64,000 bases of DNA, from contig NZ_GG657754.1 of NCBI RefSeq assembly GCF_000158915.1, forward strand, positions 10,174,681 through 10,238,680, read 5' to 3'. The notes under the pieces were generated by a model, which did not search any database, was not told the DNA's origin, and saw nothing but the letters and a program-made list of their open reading frames with translations. Position numbers and translations under genes: made by a program. Numbering within the stretch: the first letter of the stretch is position 1; each line of letters begins with the position of its first letter. Positions 43,326-51,901 of the stretch are shown here, in pieces. This DNA comes from Streptomyces himastatinicus ATCC 53653. Lineage in GTDB: Bacteria; Actinomycetota; Actinomycetes; Streptomycetales; Streptomycetaceae.

Positions 43326-44702
43326 ATGACAACGTCAGACCGGCTTGACAGAACATCGGACCGTCACGAGGCAGCGTCGGAAGAGTCCGGCGCGACCGCG
43401 GTCGACGTCGCCGCCGCCAACGACACGGTCGTCCGCAAGGCCACCGTCGCCGGTGCGATCGGCTCCTTCGTCGAGTGGTACGACTACGGCATCTACGGCC
43501 TGCTCGTCACCTATCTCGCGATCAACATCATGGGGGAGGCCGACGCCGGAAACCTCTTTCTCACCAACGTCGGGTTCCTGGTCAGCTTCATCGCCCGCCC
43601 GTTCGGCAGCGTCATCTGCGGATACCTCGGGGACAAGATCGGGCGGAAGAGTCTCCTGGCCACCCTCCTGGTGCTGATCTCCGCCGCGACCGCGGCCATC
43701 GGTCTCATCCCGTCCTCCACCGTCATCGGTGTCGCCGCGCCCGTCCTTCTGGTCCTCCTCCGGGTGCTCCAGGGCTTCTCGGCGGGCGGGGAGGTGGCCG
43801 GTGCCATGTCCTTCGTCGGCGAGTACGCCCCGAACGCACGCCGCAACTACATGATGAGCTTCATCGCCGTCGGCTCGTTCATCGCCCTGATGTTCGGCAG
43901 CGCCTTCTCCGCCATCCTCATCACGACGCTCGGCGAGGACACCATGACCTCCTGGGCCTGGCGGGTGCCGTTCCTCCTCGCCGTCCCGCTCGGCTACGTC
44001 GGCTTCTACATCCGCAGCCGGCTGGAGGAGACCCCGCACTTCAAGGTGCTGCGCGAGCAGAACACCGTCGCGCGCAACCCGCTGCGGGACGCTCTGACCT
44101 CCCCGCGCCACCTGAAGGCGATCGCGCTCACGATCTTCCTCCCGGCGCTCAACGGCCCCGGCTACTACCTGCTGTTCGTCTACATGCCCACGTACATGAA
44201 GACCTCGCTCGGCGAGCACAACTTCTCGATGCTGCGGGCCCTCATGGTCACGGCGTTCAGCCTGGTCGCCATCGCGGTCTGTATCCCGCTCATGGCACGC
44301 CTCTCGGACCGGATCGGCCGCAAGCCCGTCCTCGCCTACTCCGCCATCGCGATGGCCCTCGTCTCGTACCCGATGTTCCGGCTCATCACCACGGGAGAGT
44401 TCGGCCTGGCCTGCATCGGCACCATCGTTCTCGCGGTCGCCTTCTCGGGCCACGCCGCCGTCGTCCACACCGTCCTCGCCGAGATGTTCCCGACCACCGT
44501 GCGCTACTCCGCCTACAGCATCGGATTCAGCATCTCCACGATCATCTTCGGGGGAAGTGCCCCGCTTCTGATGACCGAGCTGATCGAGTCGACCGGCTCC
44601 AACCTGATCCCGGCTTTCGCCTCCATCATCACCGCCCTGATCACTCTGGTCGCCATCGCCTTCGTGCGAGAGACCAAGGGCCAGCCCCTCGCATCCAGCT
44701 GA
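43326..44702 (+). CDS. MFS permease, metabolite:H+ symporter (MHS) family
   Basis: This 458-residue proton symporter has 12 membrane spans and strong MHS hallmarks: GAIGSFVEWYDYGIYG at the first helix, FIARPFGSVICGYLGDKIGRKSLL between helices 2 and 3, and LRVLQGFSAGGEVAGAMSF. Relatives (ShiA, KgtP, ProP) import organic acids, amino-acid derivatives and betaines. It is the first gene of the operon with the three oxoprolinase subunits, so its substrate is probably 5-oxoproline or a related lactam/organic acid. The distal end YSIGFSISTIIFGGSAP is also typical. Confidence 0.92.
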   Translation: MTTSDRLDRTSDRHEAASEESGATAVDVAAANDTVVRKATVAGAIGSFVEWYDYGIYGLLVTYLAINIMGEADAGNLFLTNVGFLVSFIARPFGSVICGYLGDKIGRKSLLATLLVLISAATAAIGLIPSSTVIGVAAPVLLVLLRVLQGFSAGGEVAGAMSFVGEYAPNARRNYMMSFIAVGSFIALMFGSAFSAILITTLGEDTMTSWAWRVPFLLAVPLGYVGFYIRSRLEETPHFKVLREQNTVARNPLRDALTSPRHLKAIALTIFLPALNGPGYYLLFVYMPTYMKTSLGEHNFSMLRALMVTAFSLVAIAVCIPLMARLSDRIGRKPVLAYSAIAMALVSYPMFRLITTGEFGLACIGTIVLAVAFSGHAAVVHTVLAEMFPTTVRYSAYSIGFSISTIIFGGSAPLLMTELIESTGSNLIPAFASIITALITLVAIAFVRETKGQPLASS

Positions 44703-44720
44703 GACACCCCGGGAGACACC

Positions 44721-45527
44721 ATGGGAATCAACTCCGTAGCCGTCGTCGCCGACCTCGGCGAGAGCTTCGGCAACTACACGATCGGCGACGACGGCGCTCT
44801 GCTCGGCCTCGTCACCTCGTCGAACATCGCCTGCGGCTTCCACGCCGGAGACCCGCGCATCATGGACCGGACCGTCGCCGACTGCGTCGAGCGCGGCATC
44901 GAGCTGGGCGCCCACCCCGGATACCCCGACCTCGTCGGCTTCGGCCGCCGGCTCATCGAAGCGACCGAGGAAGAGATCCGCACCGACGTCCTGTACCAGC
45001 TCGGCGCACTCGACGCCTTCGCGCGGGTGCACGGTGGCACGATCAGCCATGTGGCCCCGCACGGCCGGATGGGCTCGATCGCGCAGACCGACGCCAAGCA
45101 CGCGCGGGCCATCACCGACGCGATCGCCGCGTACAACACCGACTACGTCGTCATCTGTCAGCGCGGTCTGCTCGCCGAGGAATCGCGCAAGCGCGGACTC
45201 GAGGTCGGCTACGTGTTCCTGGCCGACCGGGGATACGGCGACGACGGCATGCCCGTCTCCCGCTCCCACGAGGGCGGCCTGATCTACGACCCCGAGCTCA
45301 TCGGCCGCCGCTCGGTCCAGGTCGTACAGGAGGGGACCGTACGCTCGGTCAACGGCAACGTGGTTCCGCTCGGACACGACGCCGACGTCCTGCTCCTGCA
45401 CGGTGACCACCCGTCCGTCCTCGAGAACGGCACCGCGCTGCGGAAGGCGCTCGGCGCGGCGGACATCCGCGTCGCCGGTCTGCGGGACGTCCTGGCGGAG
45501 AAGGCGGAGGTCGCGCTCGCCCGCTGA
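44721..45527 (+). CDS. pxpA: 5-oxoprolinase subunit A (LamB/YcsF family)
   Basis: PxpA with PxpB and PxpC forms the bacterial ATP-dependent 5-oxoprolinase, which opens 5-oxo-L-proline (pyroglutamate) to L-glutamate. The 268-residue protein shows the family N-terminus VVADLGESFGNYTIGDDGALL, then SSNIACGFHAGDPRIM, GAHPGYPDLVGFGRR, VAPHGRMGSIAQTD and ADRGYGDDGMPVSRS. The family normally has VKPHGALYN where this protein has VAPHGRMGS, a noticeable change in a conserved loop, and starts DLNES where this one has DLGES. It lies 18 bases after the permease stop with a GGGAG site. Confidence 0.9.
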   Translation: MGINSVAVVADLGESFGNYTIGDDGALLGLVTSSNIACGFHAGDPRIMDRTVADCVERGIELGAHPGYPDLVGFGRRLIEATEEEIRTDVLYQLGALDAFARVHGGTISHVAPHGRMGSIAQTDAKHARAITDAIAAYNTDYVVICQRGLLAEESRKRGLEVGYVFLADRGYGDDGMPVSRSHEGGLIYDPELIGRRSVQVVQEGTVRSVNGNVVPLGHDADVLLLHGDHPSVLENGTALRKALGAADIRVAGLRDVLAEKAEVALAR

Positions 45528-45546
45528 GGGCCGAGCCCATCAGGAG

Positions 45547-46284
45547 ATGACCACAGCACAGTACGGTGCCATCACCGTCGAGCCCTTCGGGGACTCGGCG
45601 GTGATGGTGACCATCCCCCACGCCGACCAGGCCATCCGCAAGTCCGGGATCGTGGCCTTCCGCGAGCGGTTCCTGGCCCACCGCCCCCACGGTGTGCTGG
45701 ACGTCGTCTCCGGTCTCGAGTCCCTGCTCATCGAGTTCGACCCGCTGACGACCGCGCTCCAGCACGTGGAGTACGCGGCCCGGCTGCTGGCGGCGTGGGC
45801 CCCGGCACCGTCGGACGGTCCGGACCACCTGCGGACGGTCCGGCAGTTCGCCATTCCCGTGGTCTTCGACGACGAAACGGGCCCCGATCTGGCGTCCGTC
45901 GCCGACGACATGGGCCTGGCCCCCGCCGAGGTCGTCGAGGCGATCGCGGAGTCCAGCTTCACGATCTCCCTCCTCGGCGCGGCGATGGCCCCGATGATGG
46001 ACGGGCTCAAGGTGCCCAGGCCGGTGCGCCGGCTCGCCGAGCCCCGGACCGATGTCGCCCCCGGAGCGATCATGATCGCCGGTACTCACGCGATCATCCA
46101 GCCGTTCCCCGGTCCGACCGGCTGGCGGGTGGTCGGGCGCACCCCGCGCACCATCGTCGACATCTCCCGACCGGACCCCGTCTCGTTCGGCACCGGCGAC
46201 ATCGTGCGCTTCGTCCCCGTCACCCGGGACGAGGCCGCGGTCCTGGGGCCCGGTTTCCTGCTGCCGGTGGGGGAGTCCGTATGA
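45547..46284 (+). CDS. pxpB: 5-oxoprolinase subunit B (KipI-like)
   Basis: This 245-residue protein is the KipI/allophanate-hydrolase-subunit-1-like partner of the 5-oxoprolinase. Landmarks are ITVEPFGDSAVMVTI at the N-terminus, FAIPVVFDDETGPDLASVADDMGL in the middle and the usual segments PRRLAEPR...VAPGAIMIAGTHAIIQPFPGPTGWRVVGRTP toward the end. The ATG at 45547 abuts AGGAG directly, which is unusually short spacing, so initiation may depend on the coupling with pxpA. Its stop overlaps the next start by ATGA. Confidence 0.9.
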   Translation: MTTAQYGAITVEPFGDSAVMVTIPHADQAIRKSGIVAFRERFLAHRPHGVLDVVSGLESLLIEFDPLTTALQHVEYAARLLAAWAPAPSDGPDHLRTVRQFAIPVVFDDETGPDLASVADDMGLAPAEVVEAIAESSFTISLLGAAMAPMMDGLKVPRPVRRLAEPRTDVAPGAIMIAGTHAIIQPFPGPTGWRVVGRTPRTIVDISRPDPVSFGTGDIVRFVPVTRDEAAVLGPGFLLPVGESV

Positions 46285-47285
46285 AGACCGTGGCGCTCGA
46301 GATCACCAGCACCGGATGGATCACGACGTTCCAGGACCTCGGCCGTCGCGACACCGAGCGGCGCGGTGTCCCCACCGGCGGCGCGGCCGACCAGCACTCG
46401 GCGGCCGTCGCCAACCTCCTCGTGGGCAACCCCCGCGGGGCGACCCTGATCGAGAACCTCGGCGGCGAACTGGCGCTCGTGCCCGACGCCGACGTCCTGC
46501 TCGCCGTGACCGGCGCCCCCGCCCGGGTCACCGTGGGCGGCGGGGCCGTCGAGAGCTGGTCCCCGCTGGTGGTGCCGGCGGGCCACGAGGTACGGATACA
46601 GGGGGACGTGAGCCGGGGGACCCGTACCTATCTGGCCGTGAACGGCGCGCTGACCGCGGAGACCCTGCTGGGCAGCGCCGCCCCGGACGCCCGGATGGGG
46701 TTCGGGCAGGCCGTCGTCCGGGGTTCGTGTGTCCTGCTGGACACGGAATTCCGGGGGTTCAGCCGGCGGCTGTTCGAAGCGCCGTTGTTCCGGCTTCCCG
46801 TTCCGGTCCCGCGCTTCGACGCCGGGCCCTGGGACATCGATGTCGTCCCGAGCCATGGGATCCATACGATCACCGGGATCCGTGAGGTGATCGAGGAGGC
46901 GACCTACGTCGTCACCAACCGCTCCAACCACGTCGGGCTGCGGCTCGACGGGCCGGTGCTCCACCCGGACTCCGACACCGAGATCGTGTCGCACGGGGTG
47001 CCCGTCGGCGCACTACAGATCCCGCACGCGGACGAGCTGATCGTGCTCGGCCGCTACCGGAGCCTGACCGCGGGCTACCCGATCGTCGGTGTCGCCTCGC
47101 GGGCGTCCCTGTCCTTGCTCGGGCAGGCCGGTCCGGGGCGGGAGCTGCGGTTCCGCTGGAGCGACCGCGAGAGCTCGCTGCGCCGGTTCGCGCGGCGCGA
47201 GGCGGAGGTGCGCGCACTGGAACACGCGGCCACGGAGGCATTCGGCGCTCTCGGCTTCATGGCACCCTTGCCCCACACAAGATGA
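46281..47285 (+). CDS. pxpC: 5-oxoprolinase subunit C (KipA-like, biotin-dependent carboxylase-related)
   Basis: This 334-residue protein is the KipA/allophanate-hydrolase-subunit-2-like subunit. It begins LEITSTGWITTFQDLGRRDTERRGVPTGGAADQHSAAVANLLVGN, a near-invariant family pattern (usually QDLGR...GVPxGGAMD), and continues with ENLGGELAL, RTYLAVNGAL, SNHVGLRLDGP and SHGVPVGALQIPHADELIVLG. It completes the PxpABC complex. It overlaps pxpB by 4 bases and is followed at once by a palindromic operator, suggesting that the downstream dehydrogenase gene has an extra promoter. Confidence 0.92.
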   Translation: MKTVALEITSTGWITTFQDLGRRDTERRGVPTGGAADQHSAAVANLLVGNPRGATLIENLGGELALVPDADVLLAVTGAPARVTVGGGAVESWSPLVVPAGHEVRIQGDVSRGTRTYLAVNGALTAETLLGSAAPDARMGFGQAVVRGSCVLLDTEFRGFSRRLFEAPLFRLPVPVPRFDAGPWDIDVVPSHGIHTITGIREVIEEATYVVTNRSNHVGLRLDGPVLHPDSDTEIVSHGVPVGALQIPHADELIVLGRYRSLTAGYPIVGVASRASLSLLGQAGPGRELRFRWSDRESSLRRFARREAEVRALEHAATEAFGALGFMAPLPHTR

Positions 47286-47298
47286 GAATGTATTCTCA
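47283..47298. promoter_or_regulatory. 16-bp perfect palindrome, probable operator
   Basis: TGAGAATGTATTCTCA is a perfect palindrome located on the stop codon of pxpC and 53 bases ahead of the dehydrogenase GTG start. Its AGAAT/ATTCT arms match the site over the promoter at 43020-43039, so both probably bind the same regulator. Confidence 0.65.
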
Positions 47299-47350
47299 CT
47301 TGAAAAATCCATCTCATATCAGTCATGGAGTCAGCCATGGAGGACGAACG

Positions 47351-48148
47351 GTGACGACGTCGGGCGGCAGGACCGCGCTCATCACGGGAGCGGGCAGCGG
47401 GATGGGACTCGAGACCGCACGGCTGCTGGCCCGGGACGGCACCGCCGTGGTGCTCATCGGCCGCAGGCAGGAGGCACTCGACGACGTCGCGGCCACGATC
47501 CGCGCCGAGGGCGGGACCGCCCTCGCCATCGCCGCGGACATCACCCGCGCGGACGACGTCACACGAGTCCTCGACCGTGTCCGCTCCGAACTCGGGCCGG
47601 TCGACGTCCTCGTCAACAACGCGGGCAGCGCCTCGTCGGTGCTCAACCCGCAATGGCTTCCCCACGACGAGTGGCGCCAGGTCCTCGACGTGAACCTCAC
47701 GGCGGTCTTCCAGCTCACCCAGGCCGTGCTGCCCGACATGCTCGACCGCGGCACCGGGACCATCGTCACCGTTTCCTCGCTCGCCGCCGTCAACCCCAAC
47801 CTGCTCGGCGGCGCCGCGTACGGCGCGGCCAAGGCCGGGGTGCGCAACTTCATGACGTTCCTGCACAACACCTTCCGCAACCAGGGGCTGCGGGCGATCA
47901 CCGTGCTGCCCGGCGAGGCGGACACCCCCATCCTCGACAACCGTGCCCGGCCCCCGGCGCCGGAGGAACGCGCCAACATGGTGCAGCCCGAGGACGTGGC
48001 CGAGGCCATCCGCCTCGCCGTCACCCTTCCCCAGCGCGTCGTCCTCCAGGAGATCGTCGTCGCCCCCACGCGCCAGCGCGACACCTCCGCCGACCTCGAG
48101 ATCAGCCGTTGGGCGGGCGCACCCGCCGACGCCGCACCGCAGGCCTGA
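47351..48148 (+). CDS. SDR family NAD(P)-dependent oxidoreductase
   Basis: This 265-residue classical short-chain dehydrogenase has the cofactor motif ALITGAGSGMGLETA, NNAGS, the catalytic serine in VTVSSLAAVNPNLLGGAAY and Y-G-A-A-K. The C-terminal part (VVLQEIVVAPTRQRD) is typical of YdfG/clavaldehyde-type dehydrogenases. I chose GTG 47351, which has GGAGG at good spacing; the in-frame ATG at 47282 would place the N-terminus inside the operator. It belongs to the oxoprolinase cluster and probably oxidises a hydroxyl or reduces a keto group of an intermediate. Confidence 0.9.
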   Translation: MTTSGGRTALITGAGSGMGLETARLLARDGTAVVLIGRRQEALDDVAATIRAEGGTALAIAADITRADDVTRVLDRVRSELGPVDVLVNNAGSASSVLNPQWLPHDEWRQVLDVNLTAVFQLTQAVLPDMLDRGTGTIVTVSSLAAVNPNLLGGAAYGAAKAGVRNFMTFLHNTFRNQGLRAITVLPGEADTPILDNRARPPAPEERANMVQPEDVAEAIRLAVTLPQRVVLQEIVVAPTRQRDTSADLEISRWAGAPADAAPQA

Positions 48149-48172
48149 CCAACCCGCCACCAGGAGGAGCGC

Positions 48173-49342
48173 ATGCCGCCCACCATCACCACGCAGCCGC
48201 CCCTGTTCGCCCCCGCTGAGGCCGTCGCCCGGATCGCCGCCGCCTCCCGCCGGACGCAGCAACCGCAGTCGAAGGGCGACCTCGTCTCCCTCGCCATGGG
48301 CGAACCCGATTTCGACACACCCCCCTCGGTGACCGAGGCGGCCCACGCCTCGCTGCGCGCCGGACGCACCCACTACTCACCGCTGCTCGGCGAACCCGCC
48401 CTGCGCGAAGCGCTCGCCGACAAGCTCACCGGCATCGCCGGGGCACCGGTCTCCGCCTCCGACATCCTGATCACCCAGGGCGGAACCGCCGGGCTCGCCG
48501 CCTCGATCCTCGGCATCGTCGACCCCGGCGACAAGGTGGTCATCCCCGACCCCACCTACTCCCTCTACGCGGACCTGGTCAGCATGGCCGGGGGCACCGT
48601 CGTACCCGTCCCCCTCGCGCCGGACCTGCACTGGGACCTCGACCGGCTCGCCGACGCCCTCACCGGCGCCAAGCTCTTCGTCTTCTGCAATCCCAGCAAC
48701 CCGACCGGCATCGTGCACAGCCGCGACGAACTCGACGCGCTCGCCACGTTGCTCGACGGCACCTCCACGATCGTCATCTCCGACGAGGCGTACTCCGACC
48801 TCGACTACACCGGCAGGCCCTTCACCTCGACGATCTCGATCGACGGCCTGCGCGACCGCACCGTCTACTGCCAGACCTTCTCCAAGAGCTACGCGATGAC
48901 CGGCTGGCGCGTCGGCTACCTCTGGGGACCGGCGCCGCTCATCCAGGCGTCCGCCCGCATCCACAACACCTTCAACGGCTCCGCGAACACCGTCGTCCAG
49001 GACGCCGCCCTCGCCGCGGTGCAGAGCTGCGACGAGGACGTCGCCCGCATGCGTGCCGCGTACGAGCGGCGCGGTGAGATCATGCGCACGGAACTGGCCG
49101 CGATCCCCGGCCTCACCCTCAGCGCGCCGGAAGGAGCCTTCTACCAATTCCCGCGCTACGACCTCGACGTGCCCTCCGTGGAGGTCGTCGCGGCGCTGCG
49201 CACCCACGGTGTCGCCGTCCGTCCTGGAAGCGAGTTCGGAGCCCGGGGCGAGGGACACCTCCGGCTGTCGTACGCGGCCAGCGAGGAATCCATCACCGAG
49301 GGCGTCCGCCGACTGGCCCGTGGCCTCTCGGCTCTTCGGTGA
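48173..49342 (+). CDS. Pyridoxal-phosphate aminotransferase, class I/II
   Basis: This 389-residue fold-type I aminotransferase has SLAMGEPDFDTPPSVTEAA at the start, NPSNPTGIVHSRDEL, SDEAYSDLDYTG and the PLP-binding lysine in QTFSKSYAMTGWRVGYLWGP, with the substrate-binding arginine expected near HLRLSYAASEE. The group resembles aspartate/aromatic aminotransferases. In its operon it may transaminate glutamate or a 4-substituted glutamate released by the oxoprolinase to a 2-oxo acid. Its stop overlaps the regulator start. Confidence 0.92.
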   Translation: MPPTITTQPPLFAPAEAVARIAAASRRTQQPQSKGDLVSLAMGEPDFDTPPSVTEAAHASLRAGRTHYSPLLGEPALREALADKLTGIAGAPVSASDILITQGGTAGLAASILGIVDPGDKVVIPDPTYSLYADLVSMAGGTVVPVPLAPDLHWDLDRLADALTGAKLFVFCNPSNPTGIVHSRDELDALATLLDGTSTIVISDEAYSDLDYTGRPFTSTISIDGLRDRTVYCQTFSKSYAMTGWRVGYLWGPAPLIQASARIHNTFNGSANTVVQDAALAAVQSCDEDVARMRAAYERRGEIMRTELAAIPGLTLSAPEGAFYQFPRYDLDVPSVEVVAALRTHGVAVRPGSEFGARGEGHLRLSYAASEESITEGVRRLARGLSALR

Positions 49343-49956
49343 AGGCCGTCGCGCAGGTCACGGGGGGCCGGCCCATGCGCAGTGACACCGAACGCAACCG
49401 CAGGTACCTCATCAAGGCCGCCGCGCGGCTGTTCGAGAACTCGCCGACGCCGGTCAGCCTGGCCGAGATCGCCAAGCACGCCGAGGTGTCCACCGCGACG
49501 GCCTACCGGCACTTCTCCTCCGTCGAGGAGATCCTGCACGCCTTCCGCGCCGAAGTGGGCTCCGAACTGTGTGACTTCAGCGCACAGCAGACCACGCGGG
49601 GCATGGCGAGGCTCGAGGCGGTGTCGCGCTGCTGGGTTTCCCTCGTCCTCGAACACGGCGGCGCGATGGCGCAGATGCGTTCGCACCGCGGCTACCTCGA
49701 GCGGCTGCGTGAGGGGACCGGCTACCTCGCCCCGCAGGCCGAGGCGCTCGCCGAGCCACTGCGGCAGACCACCGAGGAACTCGGCCTCGGAGACCTCGGG
49801 GACGAAGCCCTGTACCTGTGGAACACGTTGTTCGACCCACGCGACATCCTCGACCTCATCAAGAGCGGACGCACCGAGGAGGAGGCCGCCACCCGCCTGG
49901 TGGCCGCGCTCCGCGGCGCCCTGACCGGCTGGTCCCACGGAGCCGCGATCGGATGA
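49339..49956 (+). CDS. TetR family transcriptional regulator (oxoprolinase cluster)
   Basis: This regulator (205 residues from GTG 49339, 193 from ATG 49375) has a TetR helix-turn-helix: RRYLIKAAARLFENSPTPVSLAEIAKHAEVSTATAYRHFSSVEEIL. The C-terminal ligand domain is not assignable. It overlaps the aminotransferase gene, which places it in the operon, and it is the only regulator near the AGAAT...ATTCT palindromes, so I infer that it binds them. An inducer such as a pyroglutamate derivative is plausible. Confidence 0.9.
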   Translation: MKAVAQVTGGRPMRSDTERNRRYLIKAAARLFENSPTPVSLAEIAKHAEVSTATAYRHFSSVEEILHAFRAEVGSELCDFSAQQTTRGMARLEAVSRCWVSLVLEHGGAMAQMRSHRGYLERLREGTGYLAPQAEALAEPLRQTTEELGLGDLGDEALYLWNTLFDPRDILDLIKSGRTEEEAATRLVAALRGALTGWSHGAAIG

Positions 49957-50002
49957 GTGAGGGGTCGGGGCGCGAGCCGCGGGTCCCTCAGGGGAAATCC
50001 CG

Positions 50003-50512
50003 TTACTGCTGGGCTTCGACGCGGTATCGACGCAGGCCGCGCTGCTGGTAGTTGCGCAGCGCGTGCGGGTGGTCATGCGTAGAAGTGTGGAGCCACACCC
50101 GGCGTACCGCGTCGGCGCCTACGGGCTCGGTCGCCCAGGCTTGTCGAAGTGCGAGCGTCAGGGCGTACCCTCCGAGGCCCTTGCCGACGTACTCCGGCAG
50201 CAGCCCGAAGGCGGTGATCTCCACGTCCCCGCCGTGCTGCGGTTCCAGACAGACGATCCCCGCCGTCTCCTGCTCGTGCGTGATCAGCCAGTACTGGCGC
50301 AGCGGACACGCTTGGATCTTCGCTTCCCATTCGTCCTCCGTACGGGAGGCGCTACGCCAGCCGTACGGCTGCCCGACCCGAGCCTGTGTGGTGCGCATCA
50401 GCGGCGAGGAGCTGTCGATCCGGAGCAGGCCGAGAGCGAATACCACCGGGGCAAGAACAGAAAGAACATCCGGAGCGGTCATCTCCACGTACGTCGTGAC
50501 GGTCCTTTTCAC
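50003..50512 (-). CDS. GNAT family N-acetyltransferase
   Basis: This 169-residue protein has the GNAT acetyl-CoA-binding pattern: VEITAFGLLPEYVGKGLGGYALTLALRQAW (R/Q-x-x-G-x-G/A region, here VGKGLGG), and the end VWLHTSTHDHPHALRNYQQRGL is the usual C-terminal motif. The substrate is unknown. It is convergent with the oxoprolinase cluster and divergent from the sulfonate transport genes. Confidence 0.9.
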   Translation of the reverse strand: MKRTVTTYVEMTAPDVLSVLAPVVFALGLLRIDSSSPLMRTTQARVGQPYGWRSASRTEDEWEAKIQACPLRQYWLITHEQETAGIVCLEPQHGGDVEITAFGLLPEYVGKGLGGYALTLALRQAWATEPVGADAVRRVWLHTSTHDHPHALRNYQQRGLRRYRVEAQQ

Positions 50513-50651
50513 AGCGGCAGGCTATCGGTCATGCCGCTCGACGCGTACATGTAACGCGCATATGGCGGCCGTACGAAGTCGTGATTGCCGCTTTCCGGAA
50601 GCGTGAACGGGCACTTGACCCGCTCTTGACGTCCTCGCTAGCTTCAGCGGC

Positions 50652-50726
50652 ATGCCGATTTCTCTGCGGTTCACGCAGCGGTGTCCTGTCGATCTGACGC
50701 GCCTCGCCGCCGCGCTGTGTAGCTGA
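50652..50726 (+). CDS. Short leader peptide upstream of the sulfonate transporter (24 residues)
   Basis: The frame ATG...TGA encodes MPISLRFTQRCPVDL followed by TRLAAALCS. Its core (R-C-x-V-D-L-x-R, small residues, A-L-C) matches the putative leader peptides found upstream of sulfur-assimilation genes in actinobacteria, and the two other leaders in this window. It ends 116 bases before the SsuA-type gene. I infer translation-dependent attenuation that senses cysteine or related sulfur status through the Cys codons near the end. Confidence 0.75.
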   Translation: MPISLRFTQRCPVDLTRLAAALCS

Positions 50727-50842
50727 ATTCCAGCAGCACGCACACCGCTCATCCGCGCGCTTCCCCCGCACTTCTCCCCCCGCGATACCAGTTCATTTTC
50801 CGTACGCGCCGATGCCGTACGCCCTGCCCCCGGGAACCCCGT

Positions 50843-51901
50843 ATGCCCAGGCACACCCCGCTCCTCACGGCTGCTCTGGCCTGCACTTTGCTGCTGTCCG
50901 GCTGCGCCGACAACACCACCTCATCGACCACCGCCGACAGTAAGAACGTCGCCCACATCAAGATTCCGGACAAGGTGAAAGCCGGCACGTCGATTACGAT
51001 CGGCGCGCCGGACACTCAGGTGGCGCTGAAGCTCTCGGGGCAGATCAAAAAGCTTCCCTTCAAGGTCAAGTGGGCCAATATCAGTGGGGGACCGCAGTGC
51101 TCCGAGGCATTCCGTGCGCATTCCCTGGATCTGTGCGCGTCGGCGGAGATCCCGTCGATACACGCTCACTGGACCGGTCTTGACACCAAACTCGTGGCCG
51201 CGGAGTTCCGCAAGGATCCGCTGAAGCACCCCGTCTACGAGCTCGGAATCGCTCCCGGGGCCCACATCGACACCCTGGCGGACCTGCGCGGCAAGAAGAT
51301 CGCGTACAGCCCGGGGCAGGCCCAGGGCGCGCTGGTGCTGCGGATCCTGGCGAAGGCGGGACTCACCAAGAAGGATGTGCAGCTGGTCGAGCTGCCCAGC
51401 ACGGGCGACGTGTACCCGACCGCGCTCGGCAGCCACCAGGTGGATGCCGCGCCGCTCGGCGGCGTCAACATCAAGCGCTATCCGGCGAAGTACGGCAAGG
51501 ACGGCGGGAAGACCATCCCGCACGGCCTGCGGGACGATCCCGCCCATCTGTGGGCGCCGACCGCATCCGTGAGCGATCCGCAGAAGGCGGCCGCCATCAG
51601 GGAGTTCATCAAGTTCTGGGCGCGGTCGGAGATGTGGATCGAACAGCACCCCAAGGAATGGATCGACGGCTATTACGTCAAGGACCAGGGCCTCACCCGC
51701 GCGGACGGCGAGTACCTGGTCAAACAGAACGGACAGGTGGACATCCCGGACGACTGGACGCCGGCCATCGCGCGCCAGCAGAAGACGGTCGACCTGCTGG
51801 CGAAGGAGACGGGCCAGAAGAAGTTCGACACGGGAATCCTCTTCGACCGCCGGTACGAGTCGGTCGCCGCCGACGCGATCGCGAAAGCGGGGAAGCCATG
51901 A
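50843..51901 (+). CDS. Sulfonate/taurine-type ABC transporter substrate-binding lipoprotein
   Basis: This 352-residue lipoprotein has a signal sequence ending in the lipobox LLSGC near residue 20 and the periplasmic-binding fold of the SsuA/TauA/NMT1 group: TSITIGAPDTQVALKLSGQIKKLPFKVKW at the start, then LADLRGKKIAYSPGQAQGALVLRIL. It binds aliphatic sulfonates or sulfate esters outside the membrane and delivers them to the permease. A leader peptide lies upstream and the permease start overlaps its stop. The exact ligand is unknown. Confidence 0.9.
   Translation: MPRHTPLLTAALACTLLLSGCADNTTSSTTADSKNVAHIKIPDKVKAGTSITIGAPDTQVALKLSGQIKKLPFKVKWANISGGPQCSEAFRAHSLDLCASAEIPSIHAHWTGLDTKLVAAEFRKDPLKHPVYELGIAPGAHIDTLADLRGKKIAYSPGQAQGALVLRILAKAGLTKKDVQLVELPSTGDVYPTALGSHQVDAAPLGGVNIKRYPAKYGKDGGKTIPHGLRDDPAHLWAPTASVSDPQKAAAIREFIKFWARSEMWIEQHPKEWIDGYYVKDQGLTRADGEYLVKQNGQVDIPDDWTPAIARQQKTVDLLAKETGQKKFDTGILFDRRYESVAADAIAKAGKP

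Noticed and set aside
43335..45410. Minus-strand frame of about 690 codons opposite the MHS permease and pxpA
   Set aside because: Composition dominated by D, G, E, V and R without motifs; opposite strand genes are well supported.
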